A stretch of 64,000 nucleotides of DNA from Desulfosporosinus sp. HMP52 (GCF_000765145.1 NZ_JMGA01000002.1:1-64000), one strand, 5' to 3'; counted from the first letter of the stretch, positions 35,228-43,939 are shown. The notes: a model not told the origin generated them from the sequence alone. Numbers and translations are program-made.

Positions 35228-35352
35228 TCAGACTCAATAACATTGTGACGGTCAGATCAAAATATTCTTAAGTCTGAATAAATAGCGATATTCCCGATGA
35301 AGAGGAACTTCTTAGGAATTACTGGTTTATATATATGCACGTAAGATGCAGG
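35228..35352. ncRNA. candidate structured element, copy B
   Basis: Second copy of the element at 21387-21510. Shared blocks: ATTGTGACGGTCAGATCA (35242-35259), GATATTCC and GCACGTAAGATGCAGG (35337-35352). The paired arms are TCAGAC (35228-35233) and GTCTGA (35272-35277), against TCAGCC/GGCTGA in copy A. A hairpin AAGAGGAACTTCTT stands where copy A has AAGGATCTAACTTTCCTT. Variation falls in stems and keeps pairing, whereas single-strand blocks are invariant. No open reading frame explains it. Confidence 0.45.
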
Positions 35353-35431
35353 CAGAAAAATTATGGCAGGTAGACTTAGTATGGTCATCTTAAATTAGTT
35401 AGTATCTATAATAAACACCTCCTTGTAAATG

Positions 35432-35493
35432 AAAAAAACCCTGGAAGATATAACCAGGCTTAGCGCCTAGTCAAGACCTCCATGGTCATTACA
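35432..35493 (-). repeat. GGAGGTYTGAC hairpin family, divergent member 6
   Basis: On the minus strand: ATGACCATGGAGGTCTTGAC begins like the other members, then AGGCGCTAAGCCT and CCTGGTTATATCTTCCAGG hairpins and TTTTTTT. It is followed on the same strand by AAGGAGGTGTTTATT and then by structured-element copy B. Confidence 0.4.
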
Positions 35494-35557
35494 TTTAGAA
35501 TTTATAACTATAGTTGTTATATTCTACATAAATAGGTTTATTCCTTCTAGAAAGAAA

Positions 35558-35712
35558 AGAAATTATTCTCAGGTCATGGGATTCATTCCGAAGAAGAGAA
35601 GAAAGCATGGCAGAGGATTTTGGTCAAGGCAGTGAAGGAAAACCAACTTAAAGTTGTAGATGTAGGAACCGGAACGGAGTTTATTGAGTCTCATAAAAAC
35701 GTCAGCAACTAG
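35558..35712 (+). pseudogene. methyltransferase N-terminal remnant
   Basis: The frame ending at the TAG of 35710 encodes LFSGHGIHSEEEKKAWQRIL, VKAVKENQLKVVDVGTGTEF and a short unrelated end. This is the region up to SAM motif I (VLDVGTGTGF) of a class I methyltransferase. The rest of the gene is missing. The remaining 35.0-36.0 kb stretch holds only repeats and AT-rich sequence. Confidence 0.5.
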
Positions 35713-35927
35713 CATTATTCCGGTATTATAATTGAAGTTTACTTCTATAATAATAATTGAGGAGAGATATTCTTTAGCCTAGCCCAATAGGCCGGCCTAT
35801 TCTAGTTCAGAAAAGCAACGTAGAATTAATTTTTAAAATTTTGAGTATCTGGCAGGAGAATTAAGCAGGGTTGTAGAATAGTCAGTAAAACTTATATCGC
35901 TAAGCAAGACCATGAAGGTGTTTGCAG

Positions 35928-35972
35928 AAACCATGGAGGTTTGACTCATTAGGGTCAACTTTGTGGTTTTTT
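35928..35972 (+). repeat. GGAGGTYTGAC hairpin family, member 4, upstream of cbiM
   Basis: AAACCATGGAG...TT pairs with AA.CTTTGTGGTTT, with TTGAC/GTCAA inside, followed by a seven-T run. Preceded by GACCATGAAGGTGTTT, resembling the block before member 1; it could form an alternative structure. It ends ~115 bp before the cbiM start. Confidence 0.65.
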
Positions 35973-36086
35973 TGTTTATTTGAGGGAGGGTGAGAGAGAA
36001 ATTATCTCAAAATATTAAACTATTTAAAAATATTTACTCGCCGGACAAAGAATATGATATGATTTAGAATAATTGGAGGGGTATAT

Positions 36087-37139
36087 ATGCATATGGCAGA
36101 TGCTTTGATTTCACCGGTTGTGGGTGGAGCCATGTGGGCAGCAACTGCAGGAGTTGCCGCCTATTCCATCAAAAAGGTACAAACCGAGATGGACGAAAAA
36201 AAGATTCCTTTAATGGGGGTCATGGGAGCTTTTATTTTTGCTTCTCAGATGATTAATTTCACCATCCCGGCAACCGGCTCCAGCGGTCATATTGGAGGAG
36301 GACTTATTCTAGCAATCTTATTAGGACCTTATGCCGGGTTTCTGACCATAGCCTCGGTGCTGGCCATACAAGCCTTGTTTTTTGCCGACGGAGGCTTGCT
36401 GGCCTATGGGTGTAATGTGTTCAATATGGGCTTTTTCTCATGTTTTATAGCTTACCCTCTGATTTATAAAGTCTTGATGAAAAAGGAATATTCAACAAAA
36501 CGTATATTTTTGGCCTCGGTTCTAACGGCAGTTATCGGTCTGCAGTTGGGAGCCTTTGGGGTTGTTTTAGAAACTCTCTTTTCTGGGAAAACAGAATTGC
36601 CTTTTGGGACTTTTGTCTTATTAATGCAGCCAATACATTTAGCAATTGGTGTAGTTGAAGGTCTTGTCACAGCAGCAATTGCAACCTATATTTGGAACGC
36701 CCGGCCGGAAATTATGGAAAAGGCTTCCTCGGGAGAAACCATTGGCAACATCTCCATTAAAAAGGTTGTTGCAGGTCTGGTAGCGGCTGCTGTGGTTACA
36801 GGAGCAGGATTATCCTGGTTTGCTTCTTCTAACCCGGATGGCTTAGAATGGGCTATGATCAAGACGGCGGGAACAGCGGAGCTGGAAGCAACCGGCGGTC
36901 TTCATCAGCAATTGTCGGACTTACAGTCTAAAACAGCATTTCTGCCGGATTATTCTTTTCAGGCTAATGAGGATCAGCCTGAACAAAGTACAGGAGAAGG
37001 GGAAGAAGCTTGGCCTGCTGTTGACGGCGGAACCAGTACTTCCGGCTTAGTGGGCGGAAGTCTGACCTTGATTTTAGCTGCTCTTGTTGGTGGAGGCATT
37101 AGTTTAATGAAACGTAGAAAGTATAGAATAAACTCATAA
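36087..37139 (+). CDS. cbiM: ECF-type cobalt/nickel transporter S component (CbiM/NikM with CbiN-like tail)
   Basis: 350 aa. The N-terminus MHMADALISP contains the His2 metal site of CbiM/NikM proteins. Core motifs FTIPATGSSGHIGGG, FADGGLLAYGCNVFNMG and HLAIGVVEGLVTA follow. A C-terminal part (~235-350) has one helix, NPDGLEWA and a final helix plus basic end, i.e. a fused CbiN/NikN-like domain. ATG at 36087 after GGAGGGG. Heads an intact three-gene importer. Whether cobalt or nickel is moved cannot be told. Confidence 0.9.
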   Translation: MHMADALISPVVGGAMWAATAGVAAYSIKKVQTEMDEKKIPLMGVMGAFIFASQMINFTIPATGSSGHIGGGLILAILLGPYAGFLTIASVLAIQALFFADGGLLAYGCNVFNMGFFSCFIAYPLIYKVLMKKEYSTKRIFLASVLTAVIGLQLGAFGVVLETLFSGKTELPFGTFVLLMQPIHLAIGVVEGLVTAAIATYIWNARPEIMEKASSGETIGNISIKKVVAGLVAAAVVTGAGLSWFASSNPDGLEWAMIKTAGTAELEATGGLHQQLSDLQSKTAFLPDYSFQANEDQPEQSTGEGEEAWPAVDGGTSTSGLVGGSLTLILAALVGGGISLMKRRKYRINS

Positions 37140-37230
37140 GAGTCTCCTCCACACTTAAGCCTGGTTAAGGCACACCCACGTATAGAAGTAGTTGTCTTAG
37201 AATTGATAAGATTAGGATAGGATAGTTGAT

Positions 37231-38040
37231 ATGGCAAACATTGCAGATTCAATCTACAACATGCGCTTGCTTGATGATCTGGCTCGGCAGGAAACCGTGA
37301 TCCACAAGCTGCATCCTTTGGTGAAATTGTTAACCACAGTTAGTTATTTAACTGTGGTTGTCTCCTTTGGCCGGTATGAGGTTGCCGGCTTGCTGCCCTT
37401 GTTCTTTTATCCGGTGATGGTTTTGGCTTTAGCTGAACTACCGGTTAAACCTATTTTGTTAAGGATCTTGCTGGTTTCTCCCTTTATTATTGGTATAGGA
37501 ATACTAAACCCCGTCTTTGACCAGCAGACCTTTGTCCTGGCCGGAAGAGAATTTTCCAGGGGATGGGTTACTTTTCTTTCTATTTTGTTAAAAAGTGGTC
37601 TAACAGTAACAGCTGCTTTGCTGCTCATTGCCACTACCGGTATGGATCGACTTGCCGGGGCCTTAAGAATTCTGAAAGTACCTCGTGTATTTGTACTCCA
37701 ACTCCTTTTAACGTATCGCTATATCTCCGTGTTGATGGAGGAGGTGGCTCGCACCTTAAGAGCCTACTCACTGCGGGCGCCGAAACAAAAAGGTGTACAT
37801 AGAAGTGCTTGGGGTTCCCTGGCTGGTCAGCTGCTTTTGCGCACTTTTGACAGGGCACAGCGTATTTACGAAGCCATGTGTTTAAGGGGTTTTTCAGGAG
37901 AGTACCATAGTGGAGAAATCAATAAAATATGTAGATGGGATTGGGCTTATTTAGGGGGATGGGTTGTTTTCTTTATACTGGCAAGAACTTATAATCTCCC
38001 CCTGTTAATAGGTTCATTGCTAACAGGAGTGATTAGATGA
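37231..38040 (+). CDS. cbiQ: ECF transporter transmembrane component CbiQ
   Basis: 269 aa, ATG at 37231. EcfT/CbiQ features: hydrophobic segments in the N-terminal half, then the two cytoplasmic coupling motifs seen as SLRAPKQKG (after RTLRAY) and EAMCLRGFSGEYH. Overlaps the ATPase start by 4 bp (ATGA). Confidence 0.92.
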   Translation: MANIADSIYNMRLLDDLARQETVIHKLHPLVKLLTTVSYLTVVVSFGRYEVAGLLPLFFYPVMVLALAELPVKPILLRILLVSPFIIGIGILNPVFDQQTFVLAGREFSRGWVTFLSILLKSGLTVTAALLLIATTGMDRLAGALRILKVPRVFVLQLLLTYRYISVLMEEVARTLRAYSLRAPKQKGVHRSAWGSLAGQLLLRTFDRAQRIYEAMCLRGFSGEYHSGEINKICRWDWAYLGGWVVFFILARTYNLPLLIGSLLTGVIR

Positions 38041-38792
38041 GTCATCATAAACTTGAGGTCAGAAATCTCCATTTCAATTATCCTGATGGTCATAATGCCG
38101 TTAAGGGAATGTCTTTCAGCATTCATCACGGCGAGTCTGTGGGAATCATAGGAGCCAATGGGGCAGGAAAATCAACACTTTTAATGTTGCTTATGGGGGT
38201 TCTCTTTCCAAGTCAGGGCGAGGTTTGCGTGGGAGATGTTCAGGTTACCAAAAAGACCTTGCCGATGATTCGGCAAAGGCTGGGGATGGTCTTTCAGGAT
38301 CCGGATGACCAGCTGTTTATGAACACCGTCTACGATGATGTTGCTTTTGGACCACGGAACTATAAGCTTAATGAAAAGGAAGTTGAGAAGCGTGTCCTTA
38401 ATGCTTTAGAGGTAGTTGGGATACTTCACTTGAAGGATCGAGCGCCTTTTAAATTATCCGGTGGAGAAAAGCGTGCTGCCGCTATAGCTTCAGTGCTTTC
38501 CATGCAGCCCGACATCTTAGTGATGGATGAACCGTCAGCGGCCCTGGATCCCAAATCAAGACGGAGGGTGATGGAGCTGCTAAGGAGCTTCAAGCACACA
38601 AAAATTGTCACCAGCCATGATCTGGACATGATTTACGAGATGTGTGACAGAACCATTGTCATTAAGAATGGAGAGATTGCCGCTGATGGGGTTACTTCAG
38701 AAATTCTGGTGAATGCTGAACTGATGGATGCATGTGGACTTGAGGTACCATTAGCTCTGCAAAACTGTCCCGTTTGCGGATCAAAGAAATAA
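38037..38792 (+). CDS. cbiO: ECF transporter ATP-binding component CbiO
   Basis: 251 aa. Walker A GANGAGKST, Q-loop VFQDPDDQLF, signature LSGGEKRA, Walker B ILVMDEP and H-loop TSHDLDM are all present. A C-terminal tail ends in CPVCGSKK, an unexpected CxxC that could bind metal. Ends the CbiMQO operon. Confidence 0.93.
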   Translation: MSHHKLEVRNLHFNYPDGHNAVKGMSFSIHHGESVGIIGANGAGKSTLLMLLMGVLFPSQGEVCVGDVQVTKKTLPMIRQRLGMVFQDPDDQLFMNTVYDDVAFGPRNYKLNEKEVEKRVLNALEVVGILHLKDRAPFKLSGGEKRAAAIASVLSMQPDILVMDEPSAALDPKSRRRVMELLRSFKHTKIVTSHDLDMIYEMCDRTIVIKNGEIAADGVTSEILVNAELMDACGLEVPLALQNCPVCGSKK

Positions 38793-38810
38793 AGTGTTGT
38801 GAAGTGTTGT

Positions 38811-38862
38811 GGGGACGGTCCTTTTAACACATTACATGTGCGTTAAAAGGACTGTCCCTTTT
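38811..38862. repeat. palindromic repeat acting as terminator (GGGGACGGTCC type)
   Basis: GGGACGGTCCTTTTAAC (38812-38828) is inverted as GTTAAAAGGACTGTCCC (38842-38858) with TTTTCCCC after it. Nearly perfect 17-bp arms. Same family as 1144 and probably 3347. Confidence 0.65.
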
Positions 38863-39071
38863 CCCCTTGATTAGACCCTTCATCCAATTATAATATTAAG
38901 CCCATAGATGAGAGCTAATTCCCCAGATGCTATCAATGAAATAAAAGGATATACTTACCAAATAAGGTAATATAAATCCTTTGTTAATAAACCCTGGTTT
39001 ACATTTTTTTAAGCTTAATCGGGAAATTTATACAAGAGTAAAAATGAAAATTTGTGGAGGTGCTTTGTTAT

Positions 39072-39287
39072 ATGCCAATGATTAATTTTGATGGACCTGT
39101 TCTTACTATTGATCAAAAAAGGAGTCTTATCCATGGAATGAGTCAGGCTGCTTCTCAAGCTTTAGGAATTCCAATGGCAGCTTTTACTGTAACTCTGGAT
39201 GAACACGAATACAGTAATATGGGTATTGGTGGGGAAGTGTTAACCGAAACCGCTTACTGGGATAAGTACAAAGAAATTAGAGACTAA
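39072..39287 (+). CDS. 4-oxalocrotonate tautomerase-like protein
   Basis: 71 aa. The product starts MPMINFDGP, so after Met removal Pro1, the catalytic base of the tautomerase superfamily, is N-terminal. LTIDQKRSLIHGMSQAASQALG and MAAFTVTLDEHE match the beta-alpha-beta fold. ATG at 39072 is chosen over 39054 because GGAGGTG precedes it and Pro1 is exposed. Substrate unknown. Confidence 0.82.
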   Translation: MPMINFDGPVLTIDQKRSLIHGMSQAASQALGIPMAAFTVTLDEHEYSNMGIGGEVLTETAYWDKYKEIRD

Positions 39288-39302
39288 TCATAGTTTATTT
39301 TA

Positions 39303-39332
39303 AGCAGGCGGCCTTTTGGGGCCGCTTATATG
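39303..39332 (+). terminator. hairpin after the tautomerase gene
   Basis: AGGCGGCC / GGCCGCTT-type stem with loop TTTTGG; the T-tract is weak. Confidence 0.4.
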
Positions 39333-39497
39333 ATTTCTAGACTTTTTTTAGGAAATACTTTTACCTCATAAGTAGTCTAATAATGCTTTTTTTAATATAC
39401 ACTTCCCTGAAATTGTGATAATATTATTATTAATAAAGAATTGTTAAAAATAAGGAATATAAAAGAGGAAATATTATAAAGAGAGAAGGGGTATCTA

Positions 39498-40712
39498 ATG
39501 CCTACGAAGAAAGAAGTAGAACAGGTTTTAGAGAACCGGGATTGGGATACACTTAAGCTTTGGGCTAGCGAACATAGAAATGTTTATCGTCAGTTGATGA
39601 CCAGAATCTATGTTAAAGATGGGCTTATCTTTTGGAGAGCTGTAGAGGGGCTGGGATTTTTAGTTCGTGAAATCGAAAAGATTAAACCCGCCTTTGCTGT
39701 GGAGCTTGTTAGGAGATATTTTTGGATGCTTAATGATGAATCAGGGGGGACGGCCTGGAATGCATCGGAGGCCATTGGAAGTCTCTTAGCCTATAATCCC
39801 AAGACTTGCGGGCATTTTAACTGGATGCTTTCCGGTTTGCTGGTTGATGAGAGTTTAAAGGATGGGGCTTTATGGGGATTGGTTCAATTAGCGCAAACTG
39901 CGCCACACTTGGTTGATCCTCTGGAGGAACGCATAAGCCCCTTATTGGAGGATGAAAAACCCTTCGTTAGGGGGTTGGCTGCGCTGATTTATTCACTGGT
40001 GAGGAAACCTCAGGAAGACTTTGCCCTTTATCGCGAGCAGGGCCCGAAATGGAGGGTTTCTGATGAACTGGATCAACGTCTAAAAAACGATCAAGCTAGG
40101 CTGGAAATCTATCAAGACGGAAGATTTGCCAGTTATTCCGTTCAGGAACTTTGGCAGGTTCCAACCCTTGCCTATTGGTCGGAACAGGTGACAATCAGTG
40201 ACCTGGAGGTTGAAATAACAGCTGCTTTCAGCGCTAAGGGACTATGTTGGTTAGGAATCGAGCCGATTGCTAAAGAGGAAGAGTCTTTACGGGCCTGGGC
40301 ATCACGCCGATTCCCGAAAGGGTTTCTAATCAGGAAACGAGAACCTAATGCGGTAGTTTTTCGTCAGTTGTCTGAGTATTTCTCTGGACAGAGGCAGGAG
40401 TTTACAATCCCCCTTCATCAGATAGGAACCCCCTTTCAACTTCAGGTATGGGAAGAGCTTCTGCGGATACCCTATGGAGAGACACGCAGCTATGGAGATA
40501 TAGCAGCAAAGGTGGGTAATCCAAAAGGTTCAAGGGCAGTGGGCATGGCCAATAATCAAAATCCCCTTGGAATTGTGGTTCCCTGTCATCGAGTGATTGG
40601 TAAGAACGGAAGTTTGACAGGATATGCAGGGGGATTGAATGTCAAAGCAAAGCTTTTGGAACTGGAAGGGGCCACAGATCCAGGCCATAAAGAAGAATCA
40701 GCAGATGCTTAG
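39498..40712 (+). CDS. DVU0298-type HEAT protein fused to methylated-DNA-cysteine methyltransferase
   Basis: 404 aa, ATG after GAGAAGGGG. Residues ~1-195 are helical HEAT-like (IFWRAVEGLGFLVREIEKI; GGTAWNASEAIGSLLAYNP; GALWGLVQLAQ) as in the DVU0298 family of sulfate reducers. Residues ~225-395 are an Ogt-type MGMT: FQLQVWEELLRIPYGETRSY, GDIAAKVGNPKGSRAVG and the active-site VPCHRVIG, so the alkyl-acceptor Cys is present. The HEAT part may recognise alkylated DNA as in AlkD, making a two-domain alkylation repair protein; that is inference. Confidence 0.85.
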   Translation: MPTKKEVEQVLENRDWDTLKLWASEHRNVYRQLMTRIYVKDGLIFWRAVEGLGFLVREIEKIKPAFAVELVRRYFWMLNDESGGTAWNASEAIGSLLAYNPKTCGHFNWMLSGLLVDESLKDGALWGLVQLAQTAPHLVDPLEERISPLLEDEKPFVRGLAALIYSLVRKPQEDFALYREQGPKWRVSDELDQRLKNDQARLEIYQDGRFASYSVQELWQVPTLAYWSEQVTISDLEVEITAAFSAKGLCWLGIEPIAKEEESLRAWASRRFPKGFLIRKREPNAVVFRQLSEYFSGQRQEFTIPLHQIGTPFQLQVWEELLRIPYGETRSYGDIAAKVGNPKGSRAVGMANNQNPLGIVVPCHRVIGKNGSLTGYAGGLNVKAKLLELEGATDPGHKEESADA

Positions 40713-40851
40713 CACTAGCACTAAGTGCCTACTTTTGAGTTAAATAGAACAATGATTTTGGGAAAAATAATTAAGTACGAATCATAGAGAGACAAAGAAT
40801 GTCGTGGGGGAAACTGGTTTTGTTCACAAAAATAAAAGGTTGGTGAGCAGT

Positions 40852-41235
40852 ATGGAAGAAAAAGAATCTCTTTTTATCGGAATAGAACACATAGGAATTA
40901 AGGCCTTAGACCTGGAGAAGGCCGTTAGCTTTTACCAAGAGGTGCTTGGCTTTAAATACTTAAGACGGATTAAACCGGGCCAGGTTGAGTTGGTTTTCTT
41001 GGAATTAGGGGGCACAGTAATTGAGCTTGTGGAAGTCATTGAGAGCTATCGGTTTGAAGATGGAGTTGTGAATCACTTAGCCATTCAAGTATCCGATATA
41101 TTCAAAGCAATTGATCACTTAAAAGATCATCAGGTTGAAATGGATAGTTTTGAGCCCATGCCGATAGGGGAAGGGCGGTATAATTTCTTCTTCAGAGGGC
41201 CGAGTGGAGAGAGACTCGAACTGTATCAGGTATAG
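40852..41235 (+). CDS. VOC-family (glyoxalase I/methylmalonyl-CoA epimerase-like) protein
   Basis: 127 aa, one VOC domain: IEHIGIKALDLEKAVSFYQE, LGFKYLRR, LGGTVIELVE, NHLAIQVSDI and SGERLELYQV. Metal ligands His, Glu, His and Glu appear at the expected strands. ATG at 40852 fits the domain start better than the GTG 48 bp before it. No neighbour reveals the substrate. Confidence 0.82.
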   Translation: MEEKESLFIGIEHIGIKALDLEKAVSFYQEVLGFKYLRRIKPGQVELVFLELGGTVIELVEVIESYRFEDGVVNHLAIQVSDIFKAIDHLKDHQVEMDSFEPMPIGEGRYNFFFRGPSGERLELYQV

Positions 41236-41404
41236 TTAAGCCGGGCTAGGCGGCCCAATCTTTTTCAAAGTTTAAGCTATGTGGTAATATTATCCTAGCA
41301 CATGAGAGTCCATGGATCTACCTGAAACTTAACTGTTTACCGCCATGCCGCTGCCAAAAGTAAAATGTAATTATTTCTTACGAAGAAGAGGTCTTGAAGC
41401 CTGA

Positions 41405-42352
41405 ATGACAATGCAGACAAAAAGGTACCACACTTTTAATGAGCACTTACGTAATCGTTTCCAAGAGAAGATCTTTAAGGTTTCCTTAGATGCCGGATTT
41501 ACTTGCCCAAACCGAGATGGAACCCTAGGTCGGAATGGGTGCGTCTATTGCAGCGAGCGCGGCTCCGGAGATTTTGCCGGAGATCAGAGGTTGACGTTGC
41601 ATGAACAATTTATTGAAGTACGAGAACGGATGCGGAAGAAATGGCCTAATGCAAAATACATAGCCTATTTTCAAGCCTACACTAATACCTATGCCTCTCT
41701 TGAACGATTAAGGGAGGTCTATGAGGAAGCCTTGGCGGAAGAGAATGTTCTAGGGCTTTCAATTTCAACCAGGCCGGATTGTTTACCGGAGGATGTGCTG
41801 GATTACCTGGCAGAATTAAATCAGCGTACTTATTTATGGGTAGAGCTAGGCTTGCAAAGTAGTCATGATCGCACAATGAAATGGATCCGTCGGGGACACA
41901 ATTATGCGCAATTCCTACAGGGAGTTAAGGAATTAGGCCAACGAGGAATACCGGTTTGCGCACATATAATTTTAGGATTGCCTGGCGAATCAAGGACTGA
42001 AATGCTGGAAACTGCCCGAGCGGTTGCCAGCTTGCCTATTCAAGGGATAAAAATTCATCTTTTACATGTCTTAAAAGGAACTCCTTTAGCTGATATTTAT
42101 CAAAAGGAGCCATTTGAACTGATGACTAAAGAGGACTACGTTGCCCTCGTCGTTGATATTCTGGAAATTTTGCCTTCCGAGATGGTAATTCACCGTTTGA
42201 CCGGAGATGGCCCCCCAGATGATCTCATTGGGCCACTCTGGAGTCGTAAAAAATGGGAAGTTCTCAATGCTATTGATGCTGAGTTATTGCGACGGGATAC
42301 CTGGCAAGGCAAGAAAGCCGATCAGGAGGTAAAAGAAAACAGCGACCTATAA
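41405..42352 (+). CDS. TIGR01212-family radical SAM protein (YhcC-like)
   Basis: 315 aa. Starts YHTFNEHLRNRFQEKIFKVS, the hallmark of TIGR01212. The cluster motif is CPNRDGTLGRNGCVYC (CxnCxxC with the first Cys distant), then FQAYTNTYA, SISTRPDCLP, WVELGLQSSHDRT and HLLHVLKGTPL. In E. coli YhcC has been linked to nitrogen metabolism genes; the reaction is unknown. Transcription probably ends in the short gap before the convergent small gene. Confidence 0.92.
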   Translation: MTMQTKRYHTFNEHLRNRFQEKIFKVSLDAGFTCPNRDGTLGRNGCVYCSERGSGDFAGDQRLTLHEQFIEVRERMRKKWPNAKYIAYFQAYTNTYASLERLREVYEEALAEENVLGLSISTRPDCLPEDVLDYLAELNQRTYLWVELGLQSSHDRTMKWIRRGHNYAQFLQGVKELGQRGIPVCAHIILGLPGESRTEMLETARAVASLPIQGIKIHLLHVLKGTPLADIYQKEPFELMTKEDYVALVVDILEILPSEMVIHRLTGDGPPDDLIGPLWSRKKWEVLNAIDAELLRRDTWQGKKADQEVKENSDL

Positions 42353-42387
42353 AGGTCGCTGATGGAGAAGGAGAAAGCTTAAACAAT

Positions 42388-42570
42388 TTAAGGTTTAAGT
42401 TTGGGGCGTGGAAACATAGCCTGAGACAAAGGGTTATTATAGCAAGAGTTTACCGGTTTTGGCTGGGGCGGCGTTAGTTTAACACCAGGCGCTAAATTCA
42501 AGTACCGTTTGATATCTGAATTTGTATCGAGAATCTTTTGTGCTATTTGGTCGTTATTGAGACGTTCCAT
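42388..42570 (-). CDS. small hypothetical protein downstream of the aminomutase
   Basis: 60 aa. ATG at 42570 after GGGGTGAG, 25 bp past the aminomutase stop, so it is in the same transcript. Sequence MERLNNDQIAQKILDTNSDI then KRYLNLAPGVKL and a Pro-rich basic end. No family recognised. Being in the c-di-AMP-controlled operon, it may assist or follow beta-glutamate synthesis; unproven. Confidence 0.6.
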   Translation of the reverse strand: MERLNNDQIAQKILDTNSDIKRYLNLAPGVKLTPPQPKPVNSCYNNPLSQAMFPRPKLKP

Positions 42571-42595
42571 ATGGCACTCACCCCTTTCACTTTAA

Positions 42596-43846
42596 TTATG
42601 GTGTCTCGTAATGGACGAGTTTTCCTTCCCAAGTTCGTAAAACGGCTTGTTGTTCATCAAGGGATACCAGGTATTGGGGCAAAATGGGTGTCTTGCCACC
42701 GCCCTTGGGGGCATTTATAATATAAGTTGGCACTGCAAGTCCTGAGGTGTATCCTCGTAGCTGTTCCATAACCTTGAGCCCGTCTTGAATTCGAGGAACG
42801 AAGTGACGAGTCCCCTTGACATTTTTGGCGTGGAAAATATAGTAAGGACGAACCCTGATTTTGAGTAATTCGTGGTTGAGTTTTTTCATAACTTCTGGTT
42901 CGTGATTAATCCCTTTGAGTAAAACTGCCTGGTTACCTAAGACTACCCCGGCTGAAATTAGTTTATCAGCCGCTTTTTTAGCGTCTTCCGTAACTTCCTT
43001 CGGGTGATTAAACTGAGTGTTAATATAAAGGGGTGGGTATTTAGCGAGTATTGAACATAGTTCATTCGTTATGCGCATTGGCAAAGTCACTGGTGCTCTT
43101 GTGCCGAGGCGCTTGATCTCTACGTGAGGAATAGCATGGAGCTCTCCCAGCAACCAGTCCAGGGTGAGGTCGTTAAGCAGTAAAGCATCTCCGCCGGTTA
43201 CTAAGACATCACGTATCTCGGGATTGGTACGTATATAGTCCAAGGCAGCTTTAAGTTGGGTTCGAGGAGAATGTGTATCGTTTTCGCCAATATTTCGTCT
43301 GCGCTGGCAATGTCTGCAGTACATAGCACACATATTAGTGACGTTTATAATTAAACGATCCGGATAACGCCTGGTGATACAAGGAGCGGGGGAGGTAATT
43401 CCTTCGCCCATGGGATCATCTTCCCCAAAGTCTTCTGCTAGTTCAGGCAGAGTGGGCAATCCCTGCAGCCTAATTGGATCTAGGGGATCAGTATCACTCA
43501 TTAAGCTAAGATAATAAGGGGATACTGCCCAACGGTAAGTTTTTCCCACCCGCTCAATTTCCTCACATTGATCCATAGTTAATCCCGGAAGCAGAGCGTT
43601 CAAAACATGAGCCTCAGTGATTCTGTGGGCCATCTGCCAGTGCCAATTTTCCCAGTCTTCAAGTGTGGCGTTGAAATAGCTTAAAATATTTGCCCGGCGG
43701 GATTCGTAGGCGTCTGAAAGTAAAAGTCCCGTGGGTACATTTGGGGAATTATTTATGAATGGAAGTATCATTTGTTTAAGCTCATCCGCACGCTTAAGCG
43801 CATATTGTCGAAAGGTACCGGATCGTTCTTGGAGTTCGACAGCCAT
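42596..43846 (-). CDS. eam: probable glutamate 2,3-aminomutase (KamA family)
   Basis: 416 aa radical SAM/PLP aminomutase. The cluster motif CAMYCRHC lies at residues 173-180, GGDALLL follows, and the PLP lysine is K385 in APKGGGKTP. Lysine 2,3-aminomutase binds the substrate side chain with two Asp (D293 and D330 in Clostridium subterminale: YQCD... and VVDAP). Here those positions are Lys341 (FHAK) and Asn378 (IINAP), the replacement known for glutamate 2,3-aminomutase. So the product is expected to be beta-glutamate, a compatible solute. ATG at 43846 after GAGGAGGG. A c-di-AMP riboswitch and terminator stand in the leader. Confidence 0.87.
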   Translation of the reverse strand: MAVELQERSGTFRQYALKRADELKQMILPFINNSPNVPTGLLLSDAYESRRANILSYFNATLEDWENWHWQMAHRITEAHVLNALLPGLTMDQCEEIERVGKTYRWAVSPYYLSLMSDTDPLDPIRLQGLPTLPELAEDFGEDDPMGEGITSPAPCITRRYPDRLIINVTNMCAMYCRHCQRRRNIGENDTHSPRTQLKAALDYIRTNPEIRDVLVTGGDALLLNDLTLDWLLGELHAIPHVEIKRLGTRAPVTLPMRITNELCSILAKYPPLYINTQFNHPKEVTEDAKKAADKLISAGVVLGNQAVLLKGINHEPEVMKKLNHELLKIRVRPYYIFHAKNVKGTRHFVPRIQDGLKVMEQLRGYTSGLAVPTYIINAPKGGGKTPILPQYLVSLDEQQAVLRTWEGKLVHYETP

Positions 43847-43939
43847 GAGATATCCCTCCTCTATTTGTTTTCCCAATTATGTTGCGCTATACGTCTGTTC
43901 TTTCATTAGTGCGAGAGTCTTTGAGGAGTGTAATAAAAA

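Noticed and set aside
35370-35420. Minus-strand frame MTILSLPAIIFLPASYVHIY across structured-element copy B
   Set aside because: Has a distant AAGGAGG, but the frame is not conserved in copy A, whereas base pairing is.
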